A stretch of 64,000 nt of DNA. Origin: CADEEX01 sp964577955 (GTDB lineage: Bacteria; Acidobacteriota; Vicinamibacteria; Vicinamibacterales; CAVVIG01). Both the position numbers and the translations under genes were made by a program. The notes below the pieces were generated by a model. That model was not told the DNA's origin. It saw only the letters and a program-made list of their open reading frames with translations, and did not search any database. The DNA is taken from assembly GCA_964577955.1 (NCBI GenBank), contig CAZOAZ010000005.1, forward strand, positions 1-64,000, written 5' to 3'. This document shows positions 8,446 through 17,404 of the stretch, in pieces; position 1 is the stretch's first letter; every line of letters starts with the position of its first letter.

Positions 8446-10503
8446 TTGGCGCGACCCTTCCGCTATACCTTCATCCTCGCCCTCGTCGCAGTCGGGACGT
8501 GCCTCGCGGCGCTGAGCGGCTGGCGCTATGCGAGGGTGTCGGCGCCCGTGACCGGTCCGATCGTCCTCGTGTCGATCGACGCGTTGCGCCCCGATCGTCT
8601 TTCACCCTACGACGCTTCCGCCCCAGCGACACCCGCCATCGCCGCGCTCGCCAAAGACGGTCTCGTGTTCGATCGCGCGTACTCGCACGTCCCGCAGACG
8701 CTGCCGGCTCATGCCGCGCTGCTGACCGGCCGACTGCCGTTCGAAACCGGCGTGCACAACAGCGTCGGATCTGCGCTCGGTCAGGAGGAGCGGACGCTCG
8801 CGGAAATGCTCCGCGACCGCGGCTTCGCGACTGGCGCCGCGGTTTCGTCGTTTCTCCTGCGGCAGGAGACCGGCATCCACCAAGGCTTCACGTTCTTCGA
8901 CGACGATCGCGCGGCGGCGCCTTCGTCGTTGCCGGAACCGCTCGCCCGCGATGGACGCGAGACCGGACGCACGGCCGAACGATGGATCGAATCCGCCGGA
9001 ACAAACCGGCTGTTCCTGTTCCTCCAGATCGACGAGCCCCGCGGGCTGCTCGAGGCGGCGGGCGAGTCGGCGGGCTACGACGAACGAGTGAAACGCGTCG
9101 ACGGCATCGTGGGCCAGATGGTGACGTTTCTGAAGGGCCATCAGCTCTACGAACAGGCAACCGTCATCCTCACCGCTGATCATGGACAGGGACTCGGCGG
9201 CCATGGTGAAGAGGGCCATGGACTGCTGGTCAACGACGACACCCTGCGCGTGCCGCTGATCATCAAGCCGCCCAGCGGCGTGGGCGGCGGCCGGCACATC
9301 AAGGAACTGGTTCAGCACGTCGACATCGTGCCCACCGTCCTCGATCTTGCGAAGGCGCCAATTCCCGGTAATCTGCGCGGCCGCACGCTTGTGCCGCTGT
9401 TCGACACTGATGGATCGATCCCCAAGACCGCGGTCTATTCCGAGTCGCTGTTTGCCAGTCAGCACTTCGGTTGGGGCGAGCTGGCCACCGTGACCGACGG
9501 TCGGTTCCGCTACATCAGCGCGCCGCGCGAAGCGCTTTACGATCACGAGACGGATCCGCGGGAACAAGAGAACGTGATCGACACGCACACCGAAGCCGCC
9601 GACCGGCTGCGCGTCACGCTGCAAGGCTTCCGCGATTCCGCGGCCCTGGCCATTCCCCTTGCCGTCGCCCTGCCTGTACCGAGCGCGGATCGCGATCGTT
9701 TCGAAGCGCTCGGCTACGTCGGCACGCGTGCCGCGACGCTGACCGACACCGCGATGGAAGGGGTGAATCCCGCCGACCATAGTGCGCTCGTGGAGGGTTA
9801 CCGTGCGGCGGCCCGGCGCGTCGCGATCCGCGACTGGAGCGGCGCGATCGATCGTTTCCGAGCGCTGACCCACGATGCGCCCGAGAACACCGACCTCTGG
9901 ATGCATCTTGCGACGAGCGCGTCGCACCTCGAGCGTCTCGACATCGCCGTCGACGCCTATCAGCGGATCGTGGAGCTGACGCCGGGAGAACCCGACGGCT
10001 ACCTGGGTCTGGCCGCGGCTTCGCTCCGGCTCCGCAAATTCGACGACGCCCGCCGGCACGCGCAGCGGGTGCTCGATTCGCTGGCCGTCACGCCGGGAAC
10101 GACGGCGCTGGCCCACGAACTCCTGGCCCGTGCGGCGCTCGGCCGGCGCGACGTCGAGCTCGCCCGCGCCGAAGCGCGGCTTGCGGAAACCGCCAATCCG
10201 GCCCGGCCGATCGTCGCCTATGTCGAAGGCCGCGTCGCCTTCGATCAGAAGCGGTTCGACGACGCGTTGACCTCGTTCGATACGGCGCTCAAGGCGGCGC
10301 AGAAGTCTGGCGAGTCATTGGCCGATCTGCGGCTCTTCACCGCGGAGTCGTTGCTGGCGCTCGGCAAGTATGCCGACGCCGAGCCGCTCTTCGAACAGGA
10401 GTTGCGCGACGCGCCGCAGAGTACGCGGGCGCGCAGCGGCCTGATGAGCCTGTACCGCGCCACCAACCGGCGCGACGACGCGACGGCGCTCAGCCGTCAT
10501 TGA
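8446..10503 (+). CDS. Sulfatase-like hydrolase/transferase with C-terminal TPR repeats
   Basis: 685 residues. One N-terminal membrane segment precedes an alkaline-phosphatase-superfamily domain: VSIDALRPDRLSPY supplies the metal-binding Asp, TADHGQGLGGHGEEGHG supplies later Asp/His ligands. TPR units start near residue 440. At the nucleophile the family C/S-x-P-S-R box is replaced by TLPAHAALLTG, so Thr stands where sulfatases carry formylglycine. Sulfatase activity is therefore doubtful and a phosphatase or phosphotransferase is more likely. Translation begins with TTG immediately after the upstream TAG, implying coupling. The substrate is unknown. Confidence 0.82.
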   Translation: MARPFRYTFILALVAVGTCLAALSGWRYARVSAPVTGPIVLVSIDALRPDRLSPYDASAPATPAIAALAKDGLVFDRAYSHVPQTLPAHAALLTGRLPFETGVHNSVGSALGQEERTLAEMLRDRGFATGAAVSSFLLRQETGIHQGFTFFDDDRAAAPSSLPEPLARDGRETGRTAERWIESAGTNRLFLFLQIDEPRGLLEAAGESAGYDERVKRVDGIVGQMVTFLKGHQLYEQATVILTADHGQGLGGHGEEGHGLLVNDDTLRVPLIIKPPSGVGGGRHIKELVQHVDIVPTVLDLAKAPIPGNLRGRTLVPLFDTDGSIPKTAVYSESLFASQHFGWGELATVTDGRFRYISAPREALYDHETDPREQENVIDTHTEAADRLRVTLQGFRDSAALAIPLAVALPVPSADRDRFEALGYVGTRAATLTDTAMEGVNPADHSALVEGYRAAARRVAIRDWSGAIDRFRALTHDAPENTDLWMHLATSASHLERLDIAVDAYQRIVELTPGEPDGYLGLAAASLRLRKFDDARRHAQRVLDSLAVTPGTTALAHELLARAALGRRDVELARAEARLAETANPARPIVAYVEGRVAFDQKRFDDALTSFDTALKAAQKSGESLADLRLFTAESLLALGKYADAEPLFEQELRDAPQSTRARSGLMSLYRATNRRDDATALSRH

Positions 10504-10513
10504 CGCCTGCACG

Positions 10514-11353
10514 ATGGGGCGGTTCCTCCGGCCGGTCGCGCTCCTGCTGATCGCGCTCGCCACTGCGCACGCAGCCTCCGGCCAGCCCGCCCAGTCCGGC
10601 CGTACGCTGCTTGCCACCGTTCGCGACAGCCGCGGCAACGCGATGGTCGATCTCGAGCTCGATGACTTTCTGATCACCGAGGCGGGGCAAGAGCGCGAGG
10701 TCGTCGACGTGCACATTGCCGACTACCCCGTAGTGCTTCTGCTCGACGCCGGCGTCGAGGCGTCGGTCTGGCCGCTCATCAAGGCCGCCGCGGCGCGATT
10801 CATCACTCGCATCGGCGAACGCTCGCTTGCGGTCGGGTCGTTGGCTGACGGCGGTACCCTCGCCGCCAGTCTCGACGACGAGCGTGCGGTGGTGCTGTCC
10901 CGGCTGGCGGCCATGCCGCAGGACTCGGGCGCGACCGGGCGCACACTACCTGCTGTCGCCAGCGCCGCCCGGCGCCTCAAGGACACGCTGTCGCCGTTTG
11001 CCGCCATCGTCGTCGTCACGGCTCGGACCATCGAGGCGACGGGGTCACCGGACGGAACGTTGATGCCCGCCATCCTCGAGACCGGGGCGACGATCCACGT
11101 GATCGCGAACCGGTCCGGCGGACCCGGGCCTCCCGATTTGCTGCAGGTTCTCGCCAGCCAGACGCACGGTCAGTACACGGCGATCTTCTCGAGCGCATCG
11201 TTTCCGACCGCGATCGATCGCCTCGCGGATCGCATGGCCGCGGAGCTGATGATCCAGTATTTGTGTCCGCCGGACTCGGAAGGAACCGACGTGAAGATCG
11301 GCGTCCGACGGCCGGGCGCCATCGCCCTCGGAATGGGTGTGTCGAAGCAATAA
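10514..11353 (+). CDS. Secreted VWA-like protein with degenerate MIDAS
   Basis: 279 residues with a signal peptide (cleavage near ASGQ, residue 24). The layout matches acidobacterial VWFA-related proteins: an N-terminal beta unit (TVRDSRGNAMVDLELDDFLITEAGQ), then a Rossmann-like VWA core. The metal-ion site that should read DxSxS is LLLDAGVEAS, so the serines are lost and metal binding is unlikely. The C-terminus (MIQYLCPPDSEGTDVKIGVRRPG) corresponds to the usual Y-x-V-x-Y strand. It starts 10 bases after the preceding gene. Function is unknown; a protein-binding role is the simplest inference. Confidence 0.72.
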   Translation: MGRFLRPVALLLIALATAHAASGQPAQSGRTLLATVRDSRGNAMVDLELDDFLITEAGQEREVVDVHIADYPVVLLLDAGVEASVWPLIKAAAARFITRIGERSLAVGSLADGGTLAASLDDERAVVLSRLAAMPQDSGATGRTLPAVASAARRLKDTLSPFAAIVVVTARTIEATGSPDGTLMPAILETGATIHVIANRSGGPGPPDLLQVLASQTHGQYTAIFSSASFPTAIDRLADRMAAELMIQYLCPPDSEGTDVKIGVRRPGAIALGMGVSKQ

Positions 11354-11355
11354 AA

Positions 11356-11386
11356 AAGGGCAGAGCGATTCACTCGCCCTGCCCTT
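11356..11386 (-). terminator. Terminator of the atp operon (bidirectional hairpin)
   Basis: AAGGGCAG-a-GCGA, loop ttcac, TCGC-c-CTGCCCTT. The minus-strand RNA ends in a T-run (TTTTTT), fitting termination after atpF. It lies directly after the stop of the convergent VWA-like gene and can serve both. Confidence 0.8.
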
Positions 11387-11452
11387 CTCTGCTTGCTGTA
11401 GCCCGGCTTCCGCCTTCGCCTGTGGCTGCGGCGGACCCGTCAGCCGGACGAC

Positions 11453-12037
11453 TCAGTGGCTGCGGCCTTCCACCTGCTTGAGCGCTTCATCGATCAACCG
11501 CTCGTTGTCTTCCCTCGAGAGATTGCGCTGAATGATCTTCGACGCAATTTCCACTGAAAGATCCACGGCTTCGCGCTTGATCTGCTGAATCGCCCGTTCG
11601 GTTTGCAGGCCGATCTGCCGCTCCGCGTTCTGGATGATCGTGTCGGCCTCGCTCTTCGCGCGCTGGCGGAGTTCCTCGCGCAGCTTTTCGGAATCGCGCC
11701 TCGCCTCTTCGACGATCTTTCCCGCTTCCATGCGTGCCGCCTGCAGCTGCGCGGTGTACGCCTTCAACTGCGCCTGGGCCTCGTCGCGATCGTGCTTGGC
11801 GTCGGCGAGCGATTTGTGGATGAACTGCTCACGCTCCTGCAGCAGCGCCAGGATCGGACCCCAGGCAAACTTGCCCAGGACGACCAGCACCAGCAGGAAG
11901 ATGCCCAGCGTCCAGATCGCGTTGCCGACGTTGCCGGCGAACGGACTGATGCCGCCTTCCGCAGCTGCGTGTTCCTGCGCGGCGGCAGGCACCGCCGTGA
12001 GGATCAGCAACCCGAAGGTCAGTAGTCGGTGTTTCAT
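11453..12037 (-). CDS. atpF: ATP synthase F0 subunit b
   Basis: Peripheral stalk subunit that joins the F0 a/c ring to the F1 head. It has 194 residues: a signal-like N-terminus (residues 1-21), a membrane helix (NAIWTLGIFLLVLVVLGKFAWGPILALLQERE) and a long charged coiled coil to the end. The extra N-terminal hydrophobic segment is longer than in E. coli subunit b. It is the last gene of the operon, and no delta, alpha, gamma, beta or epsilon genes follow; the terminator comes next. F1 genes must lie elsewhere. Confidence 0.93.
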   Translation of the reverse strand: MKHRLLTFGLLILTAVPAAAQEHAAAEGGISPFAGNVGNAIWTLGIFLLVLVVLGKFAWGPILALLQEREQFIHKSLADAKHDRDEAQAQLKAYTAQLQAARMEAGKIVEEARRDSEKLREELRQRAKSEADTIIQNAERQIGLQTERAIQQIKREAVDLSVEIASKIIQRNLSREDNERLIDEALKQVEGRSH

Positions 12038-12050
12038 GGCGCCTCGGCGC

Positions 12051-12395
12051 TTAAGCCTTGAGAACCGCCATGAGGCCGACGACGACGGCGAACAGCGTCG
12101 CGCCTTCGATCATCGCGGCGGTGATGATCATCGCCGTCGAGATCTGGCCGGCCGCTCCGGGCTGCCGCGCCATCGACTCGACCGCCGAGCCGCCAATCCG
12201 GCCGATGCCGGCCGCGCCGCCCATCAGCGCCAGACCGGCGCCAATCGAACCACCAAGCCAGGCCGCGCCGTTGCTGGTCAGGAAGGTGCCCTTCTCCGCC
12301 GCTTCCTGCGCAAACGCCACCGACGGCATCGCGAACATCGCGACGCCAGCGACTCCCGCACCGATCGCCAGTCTGATCAAGCTCTTACGATCCAT
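12051..12395 (-). CDS. atpE: ATP synthase F0 subunit c
   Basis: Proton-carrying ring subunit. Real start ATG 12395 with AAGGGACG upstream; 114 residues, longer than the usual 75-90 because of an N-terminal signal-like extension ending near SVAFAQ. The hairpin helices are clear: GAGLALMGGAAGIGRIGGSAVESMARQP and STAMIITAAMIEGATLFAVVVGL, with the ion-binding Glu in IEGATLF. The absence of the Na-type Gln and Ser/Thr pattern suggests H+ coupling (inference). It lies between atpB and atpF. Confidence 0.93.
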   Translation of the reverse strand: MDRKSLIRLAIGAGVAGVAMFAMPSVAFAQEAAEKGTFLTSNGAAWLGGSIGAGLALMGGAAGIGRIGGSAVESMARQPGAAGQISTAMIITAAMIEGATLFAVVVGLMAVLKA

Positions 12396-12510
12396 CGTTA
12401 CGTCCCTTTCGTTGTGCTGCTGCCGTACGGGGAACGGCGGTCTCCGATCGCCATCGCTGTCACGCCTCATGGCCCGCATCCGCCCCGATGCCGCGGGCAT
12501 GGCGACTCTC

Positions 12511-12538
12511 GAATTGTCAATTGACAATTCTCAATTGC
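12511..12538. repeat. 20-bp perfect palindrome with tandem CAATTG words
   Basis: GAATTGTCAATTGACAATTC is a perfect 20-bp palindrome, followed by another TCAATTG. It is AT-rich in a GC-rich genome and sits between atpB and atpE. It resembles the other short-word arrays in this window in length and placement. Confidence 0.75.
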
Positions 12539-12541
12539 TAA

Positions 12542-13498
12542 TCAGTGCGCGGCCGCGTGATGTCCATGGCCGCCCTCCTTATGCCCTTCGTGGTGCTCGT
12601 CGTGGTGCAGGACCACCGACATGCCGATGAAGAGCGTTGTCAGGAACGTGAAAATGAACGCCTGCAGGAAGGCGACGAACAGTTCCAGCAGGTTGATTGC
12701 GACGCTGCCGGCGACCACGATCGCGCCGACGCCAAGACCGAGCCCCGTACTGACGGCGCCGGCTGACATGATGAACGAGAGCAGCACCGCGAGCAGGATG
12801 TGGCCGGCAATCATGTTGGCGAAGAGACGAACGGCCAGCGCGAAGACCTTCGCGACCAACCCCATGATTTCGACCGGGACGAGCAGCGGCGCCATCAGAA
12901 TCGGGCCCGGACAGAAGTGGGCCAGGTAGGCCTTGCCGCCGAGCCGCAGCCCGTTGATCACCATCATGAACATCGTGATGATCGCCAGCGTCGCGGTCAT
13001 CCAGATGTTGCCGGTCGCGGTGCCGCCGATGTGGGTGCCGAAGAGCTGCGAGACCACCGGAATCGGCAGGAGCCCGAGGAGGTTGACCGTCAGCACGAAG
13101 AAGAAAACGGTCCAGATGAACTTGATGAATCGATCGGTGTGCTCGTGCAGCGACGGTTCAGCCACTTCCTTGCGGATGTACTGGCAGAGGGCCTCGAGCC
13201 CGTTCGCGGCACCGGTCGGGACGAGCGCGTCGACCCCGGAAGTACCGCGGCGCCGCTTCACAAACATCGGGACGAGCGCGATCAGGAGCACGCCCGCGAG
13301 CGCGATCATCGCGATCTGATCCGAAAAGACGGTGATCTTGCCGTACGGCGTCAACGGACCGAGATTGCCCGGCACTTCGATCAGCGGATGCTGGACGACG
13401 TGCGAAAGCGGGCTTTCGTGCTCACCGGCTGGCGCCGCGCCGTGCTCGGTGGCGTGTGGTTCGGCAGCGTGTTCCGTTCCGTGCTCTTGTGCGGTCAT
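12542..13498 (-). CDS. atpB: ATP synthase F0 subunit a
   Basis: Membrane stator subunit that forms the proton half-channels. It has 318 residues and five or six helices. The essential Arg is in the helix ALAVRLFANMIAGHILL (about residue 225), and the C-terminal helix carries ELFVAFLQAFIFTFLTTLFI. Both ends are His/Glu/Ala-rich, with 5 His in the first 35 residues and HHDEHHEGHKEGGHGHHAAAH at the C-terminus, which is unusual for the family. It is the third gene of the operon; the start ATG 13498 is 22 bases from the stop of the preceding gene. Confidence 0.95.
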   Translation of the reverse strand: MTAQEHGTEHAAEPHATEHGAAPAGEHESPLSHVVQHPLIEVPGNLGPLTPYGKITVFSDQIAMIALAGVLLIALVPMFVKRRRGTSGVDALVPTGAANGLEALCQYIRKEVAEPSLHEHTDRFIKFIWTVFFFVLTVNLLGLLPIPVVSQLFGTHIGGTATGNIWMTATLAIITMFMMVINGLRLGGKAYLAHFCPGPILMAPLLVPVEIMGLVAKVFALAVRLFANMIAGHILLAVLLSFIMSAGAVSTGLGLGVGAIVVAGSVAINLLELFVAFLQAFIFTFLTTLFIGMSVVLHHDEHHEGHKEGGHGHHAAAH

Positions 13499-13520
13499 CA
13501 GGAATCCCGTCAGGCGTCGC

Positions 13521-13907
13521 CTATTCGGCGACCGCCAGTCTCACTTCGAGCGGCAGCAGCACTACGTACGTCGTCGCGATCCAGAACATCAACGGCATCC
13601 GGGCGAACAGTCCGCTCAGCGCCGCTCCGAGTCCGAGCACCAGTACTACCGCGAGCCGCGCGACCATCGCGGCAAAGGCCCGCTGCATCCGTGCTTCGGG
13701 CGTTGCGCCGCCCATCACCACCAGCAGCACGCCAGCCATCGCCGCCGCGATCAGTCCGATGACGCAACCAGCCGCCATCGCCGGAACCGCCTCGGCGCCG
13801 GCCAGGTTCCGCGTCGGCAGCCATCCGACGAGTCCGAGCACCAGGACCATCGCGGCGCCGAGCCCCAGGAAGCGGCCGTATTGCGCGCTCCGTGACGCTC
13901 CGCTCAC
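13521..13907 (-). CDS. AtpI-like membrane protein of the ATP synthase operon
   Basis: 128 residues with four hydrophobic segments and a GTG start at 13907. The layout and position (between atpZ and atpB) fit the ATP synthase I / AtpI group, which helps c-ring assembly or Mg2+ transport. Sequence identity to AtpI cannot be judged by eye, so the name rests on operon position, size and topology. It starts three bases after the atpZ stop. Confidence 0.65.
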   Translation of the reverse strand: MSGASRSAQYGRFLGLGAAMVLVLGLVGWLPTRNLAGAEAVPAMAAGCVIGLIAAAMAGVLLVVMGGATPEARMQRAFAAMVARLAVVLVLGLGAALSGLFARMPLMFWIATTYVVLLPLEVRLAVAE

Positions 13908-13910
13908 GCG

Positions 13911-14177
13911 TCAGCCTCTGCTCTCCTCATCGTCCGGTCCAGCCTGCCGCGCCGCCGCATCTTCGGTCTTCGCTTCGCGAACCGCCAGCAGCGACTCTCG
14001 CACCAGGTTGTACATCCCGCCGACGAGGCCAATCACCGTCCCGCCCACAATTCCCCAGGGCGCCGTGCCGAAATGGTTGTCGATCCAGTAGCCGAGCAGC
14101 GCCAAACCCGCCACCGCTCCAGCCAGCTCCAGACCAACCCCGGCGTGCCGGAACCAGCTCGGAGAGCGTTCAGCCAT
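13911..14177 (-). CDS. atpZ: AtpZ/AtpI family F0F1-ATPase accessory protein
   Basis: 88 residues with two transmembrane helices. The family pattern is clear: GVGLELAGAVAGLALLGYWIDNHFGTAPWGIVGGTVIGLVGGMYNLVRE. AtpZ proteins accompany F-type ATP synthases and are linked to Mg2+/Ca2+ handling or rotor assembly. ATG 14177 has GGAGG six bases upstream. First gene of the F0 operon. Confidence 0.85.
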   Translation of the reverse strand: MAERSPSWFRHAGVGLELAGAVAGLALLGYWIDNHFGTAPWGIVGGTVIGLVGGMYNLVRESLLAVREAKTEDAAARQAGPDDEESRG

Positions 14178-14231
14178 GGGTGCCTCCGCAGATCACGACC
14201 CCGCGCCCGGCAGCGCCTCGAACGATTTGCG

Positions 14232-14237
14232 AGTATA
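14232..14237 (-). promoter_or_regulatory. -10 box upstream of atpZ
   Basis: Minus-strand TATACT about 55 bases before atpZ. The matching -35 region (GTGAAC at 14260-14255) is weak. Small inverted repeats GTGAA/TTCAC and CAGC/GCTG lie just upstream, after the nuoN stop. No terminator separates nuoN from atpZ, so read-through is possible. Confidence 0.4.
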
Positions 14238-14304
14238 GCGTACCTTGTGAAATTGTTCACAGCGGCCTAGCTGACCACCGGACAACAACTTACGGCGAGT
14301 CTGA

Positions 14305-15777
14305 CTAGCGCAGGAACGCGGTCGCGGCGCCCGCGCCAATGGTGCGCGCCGACGCCTCGGCGAAGTCGAAGACCTGACGCGGATACACCCCGATGTAGAT
14401 CGTGGCCACCACCGCGACGGCCAGCGTGAACATCAGCGCCGGTGTGACGACCGGTTCCGAACCGGTCGTTTCCTTCTTGAGATACATGAAGACCACGACC
14501 CGCACGTAGTAGTAGAGCGAAATCGCGCTGTTCAGCACGCCGATGACCGCCAGCCAGTAGTAGTGCTGATCGATGGCGGCGCTGAAGAGCCAGAACTTGC
14601 CCATGAAACCCGCCGTCGGCGGAATGCCGCCGAGCGACAGCATGAAGAGCAGCATCGCGAACGCCGCGAACGGCTGCCGAAACGCCAGACCGCTCAAGTC
14701 CTTCAACTCATCGCCGATCGCATCCTTGCGCCGCATCATGACGATGACGGCAAACGCGCCCATCTGCATGAAGGCGTAGACGAACAGGTAGACCAGCATC
14801 GCGGTAATGCCACGCGACGTGCCGGCGACGACGCCGATCAGGAGATACCCGGCGTGCGCGATCGACGAATACGCGAGCATGCGCTTCAGGTTCGACTGGG
14901 TCAGCGCGGCGATGTTGCCCGCGGTCATCGTCAGGATGGCCAGCACTTCGAAGAGCAGCCGCCACTGCGCGTCGAGCGACGGGAGCCCCTCGACGAAAAT
15001 CCGCAGCAGCATGGCGAACGACGCAGCCTTGGAACCGACCGAGAGGAACGCCGTAATCGGCGTCGGCGCCCCTTCGTACACGTCCGGCGCCCACATGTGG
15101 AACGGCACGGCGGCGATCTTGAAACCCATGCCGGCGACGACCAGCACGACCGCGAGAATGAGTCGCGGGTCCTGATCGCCGGTGGAGAACGTCGTCGCCA
15201 TCACCCGCAGGTTCGTCGTACCCGACAACCCGTAGAGCAGCGACATGCCGTAGAGCAGGATGCCAAGCGAGAAGGCGCCGAGCAGGAAGTACTTCACCGA
15301 CGCTTCGTTCGATCGCTGGTTCGGCTTGATGAATCCGACCAGGATGTAGAACGACACCGCCATCGTTTCGAGACCGATGAAGGCGGTGATGAGATCGATG
15401 CCGCTCGCCATGATCATCATGCCGAGCGTCGAGCAGAGGATCAGGAAGTAGTACTCACCCGGGCTGGCCCCTTCGACTTCCAGGTAGCTGGACGACATCA
15501 GGACGGTGAGCAGCGCCGTCAGCAGGAACACGACCTTGAAGAACAGCGCAAACCCGTCGACGGCGAGCAGTCCGTTCGAGACCTCGACTTCTGTCGTCCG
15601 GAACGGCAGCAGCGCGAGCGTCGTCGCGATGATGACCGCCGCCGCAATGCCGGTCAGCGCCTTGGTGCTCCCGCGCGGCAGCAGCACGTCGGCAACCAGC
15701 AAGAGCAGCGCGCCACCCGTGAGCACCAGCTCCGGGAGGATGTAATAGAAATCGCTGACTGAGAGTCCGGCGGGCAT
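14305..15777 (-). CDS. nuoN: NADH-quinone oxidoreductase subunit N
   Basis: Antiporter-like proton-pumping subunit of complex I with 490 residues and 13-14 helices. The conserved core is visible: the helix containing GLETMAVSFYILVGF (Glu of TM5), KYFLLGAFSLGILLYG, GFKIAAVPFHMWAPDVYEGAPTPITAFLSVGSKAASFA (Lys of TM7) and ALTQSNLKRMLAYSSIAHAGYLLIG. The start overlaps the nuoM stop by one base. Last gene of the nuo cluster. Confidence 0.97.
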   Translation of the reverse strand: MPAGLSVSDFYYILPELVLTGGALLLLVADVLLPRGSTKALTGIAAAVIIATTLALLPFRTTEVEVSNGLLAVDGFALFFKVVFLLTALLTVLMSSSYLEVEGASPGEYYFLILCSTLGMMIMASGIDLITAFIGLETMAVSFYILVGFIKPNQRSNEASVKYFLLGAFSLGILLYGMSLLYGLSGTTNLRVMATTFSTGDQDPRLILAVVLVVAGMGFKIAAVPFHMWAPDVYEGAPTPITAFLSVGSKAASFAMLLRIFVEGLPSLDAQWRLLFEVLAILTMTAGNIAALTQSNLKRMLAYSSIAHAGYLLIGVVAGTSRGITAMLVYLFVYAFMQMGAFAVIVMMRRKDAIGDELKDLSGLAFRQPFAAFAMLLFMLSLGGIPPTAGFMGKFWLFSAAIDQHYYWLAVIGVLNSAISLYYYVRVVVFMYLKKETTGSEPVVTPALMFTLAVAVVATIYIGVYPRQVFDFAEASARTIGAGAATAFLR

Positions 15778-17396
15778 TACCGCGCGGCTCCGGCGCCCGC
15801 TTCGAGCGGCTGGCCGTCAGGCCCGCAGGGCGCGGCGGACAGGAACGAAGCCGCCGCGTTTGAGGCCATCAGCTCCGGCTTCGGCGTCGTGTCGCAGTTG
15901 GCCATCTTGCCTTCGTACTCGGGGCTCACCCGCGTCACGACGTGCGCGACCGAGGTCGCCAGCCGATCGAGGAACGGCTTCGGATAGAGCCCGATCCACA
16001 CCGCCAGGACGATCAGCGGCGCAAAGGTCGCGAATTCGCGGACGCTCAGGTCCATCAGCTTCTCGTTCTTCGGATTCTCGATCTTGCCGAACATCGTGCG
16101 CTGATAGAGATACAGCATGTAGGCCGCGCCGAGCACGACGCCGCTGGCCGCGAAGGCCGCCCACATCATGTCGTGCATGAACACGCCCTGGAGGATCAGG
16201 AACTCGCCGATGAACCCGTTCAACGCCGGCAGGCCGATCGACGACATCGTCATCACCAGGAACACCGCGGCATACGCGGGCATCACCTTCGAGAGGCCGC
16301 CGTACTCGGAAATCTCCCTCGTGTGCCGCCGCTCGTAGACGACGCCGACTAAGAGGAACAGTCCGCCGGTCGAAATGCCGTGATTGAGCTGCTGGATGAT
16401 GCTGCCGGTGATGCCGACCGGGTTGAGCGCGAACATGCCCAGCATCACCATCGCCATGTGGCTGACTGACGAATAGGCGACCAGTCGCTTCCAATCCTTC
16501 TGCGCCAGCGCCACCAGGGCGCCGTAGACGATGCCGACGATACAAAGGAAAGCGACGTACGGCGTGAAGTGCCGTGTCGCTTCCGGAAGGATCGGCAGGC
16601 TGAACCGGATGAACCCGTACGTGCCCATCTTGAGGAGCACGGCCGCCAGAATCACCGACCCGGCCGTCGGCGCATCGGTGTGCGCGTCGGGCAGCCAGGT
16701 GTGGAACGGGAACATCGGCACTTTGATCGCGAAGCCGAGGAAGAACGCGATGAACACCCACCACTGCAGGTCGTACGGAATGTTCAGCTTGTGGAAGGCG
16801 GTCACGTCGAACGTGTACACGCCGGTGATGCTGTGGTTGTAGAAGTAGAGCGCCAGGATGCCGAGCAGCATCACGACACTGCCGACCAGGGTGTAGAGGA
16901 AGAACTTGATCGCCGAGTAAAGGCGGTTGGCGCTCCCCCAGATGCCGATGAGGAAATACATCGGCACCAGCATCACTTCCCAGAACAGGAAGAAGAGCAG
17001 GAAGTCGAGCGACATGAACGCGCCGAGCATGCCGGTCTGCAGCACCAGCAGGAAGATGTAGTACTCCTTCACGCGTTCGGTGATCGCGGTCCACGACGAG
17101 AGAATCGCGATGAATCCCATCAGCGTGGTCAGCAGGATCAGCAGCGTGCTGAAGCCGTCGACGCCGATGAAGTACTCAGCTCCGACCGAGGGAATCCAGG
17201 GGTGCCGTTCGACGAATTGGAATTCCGGATTCTGAACGTTGTACTGGAACCAGAGCGGCACGGACAGCGCAAAACCCGCGAGCGCGACGGCATTGGCGAT
17301 CCAGCGGATCGTGTCCTCGCTCTGCTTCGGGACGAACAGCAGCAGGAGGGCGCCGGCGAGCGGCAGGAACAACAGGAGCGAAAGGTAGTTACTCAT
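15777..17396 (-). CDS. nuoM: NADH-quinone oxidoreductase subunit M
   Basis: Antiporter-like proton-pumping subunit with 539 residues from ATG 17396. Diagnostic stretches are FFLFWEVMLVPMYFLIGIWG, FAIKVPMFPFHTWLPDAHTDAPTAGSVILA and LAQKDWKRLVAYSSVSHMAMVMLG. The frame is open far upstream, but that part overlaps nuoL and is not coding. The C-terminus carries a 50-residue Ala/Pro-rich tail beyond the last helix. It follows nuoL by eight bases. Confidence 0.97.
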   Translation of the reverse strand: MSNYLSLLLFLPLAGALLLLFVPKQSEDTIRWIANAVALAGFALSVPLWFQYNVQNPEFQFVERHPWIPSVGAEYFIGVDGFSTLLILLTTLMGFIAILSSWTAITERVKEYYIFLLVLQTGMLGAFMSLDFLLFFLFWEVMLVPMYFLIGIWGSANRLYSAIKFFLYTLVGSVVMLLGILALYFYNHSITGVYTFDVTAFHKLNIPYDLQWWVFIAFFLGFAIKVPMFPFHTWLPDAHTDAPTAGSVILAAVLLKMGTYGFIRFSLPILPEATRHFTPYVAFLCIVGIVYGALVALAQKDWKRLVAYSSVSHMAMVMLGMFALNPVGITGSIIQQLNHGISTGGLFLLVGVVYERRHTREISEYGGLSKVMPAYAAVFLVMTMSSIGLPALNGFIGEFLILQGVFMHDMMWAAFAASGVVLGAAYMLYLYQRTMFGKIENPKNEKLMDLSVREFATFAPLIVLAVWIGLYPKPFLDRLATSVAHVVTRVSPEYEGKMANCDTTPKPELMASNAAASFLSAAPCGPDGQPLEAGAGAAR

Positions 17397-17404
17397 AGGT
17401 CCTG

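Noticed and set aside
8602..10116. 504-codon minus-strand open frame
   Set aside because: Antisense of the sulfatase-like/TPR gene; Arg-rich with no motif.
14563..15762. 399-codon plus-strand open frame
   Set aside because: Antisense of nuoN; charged low-complexity product.
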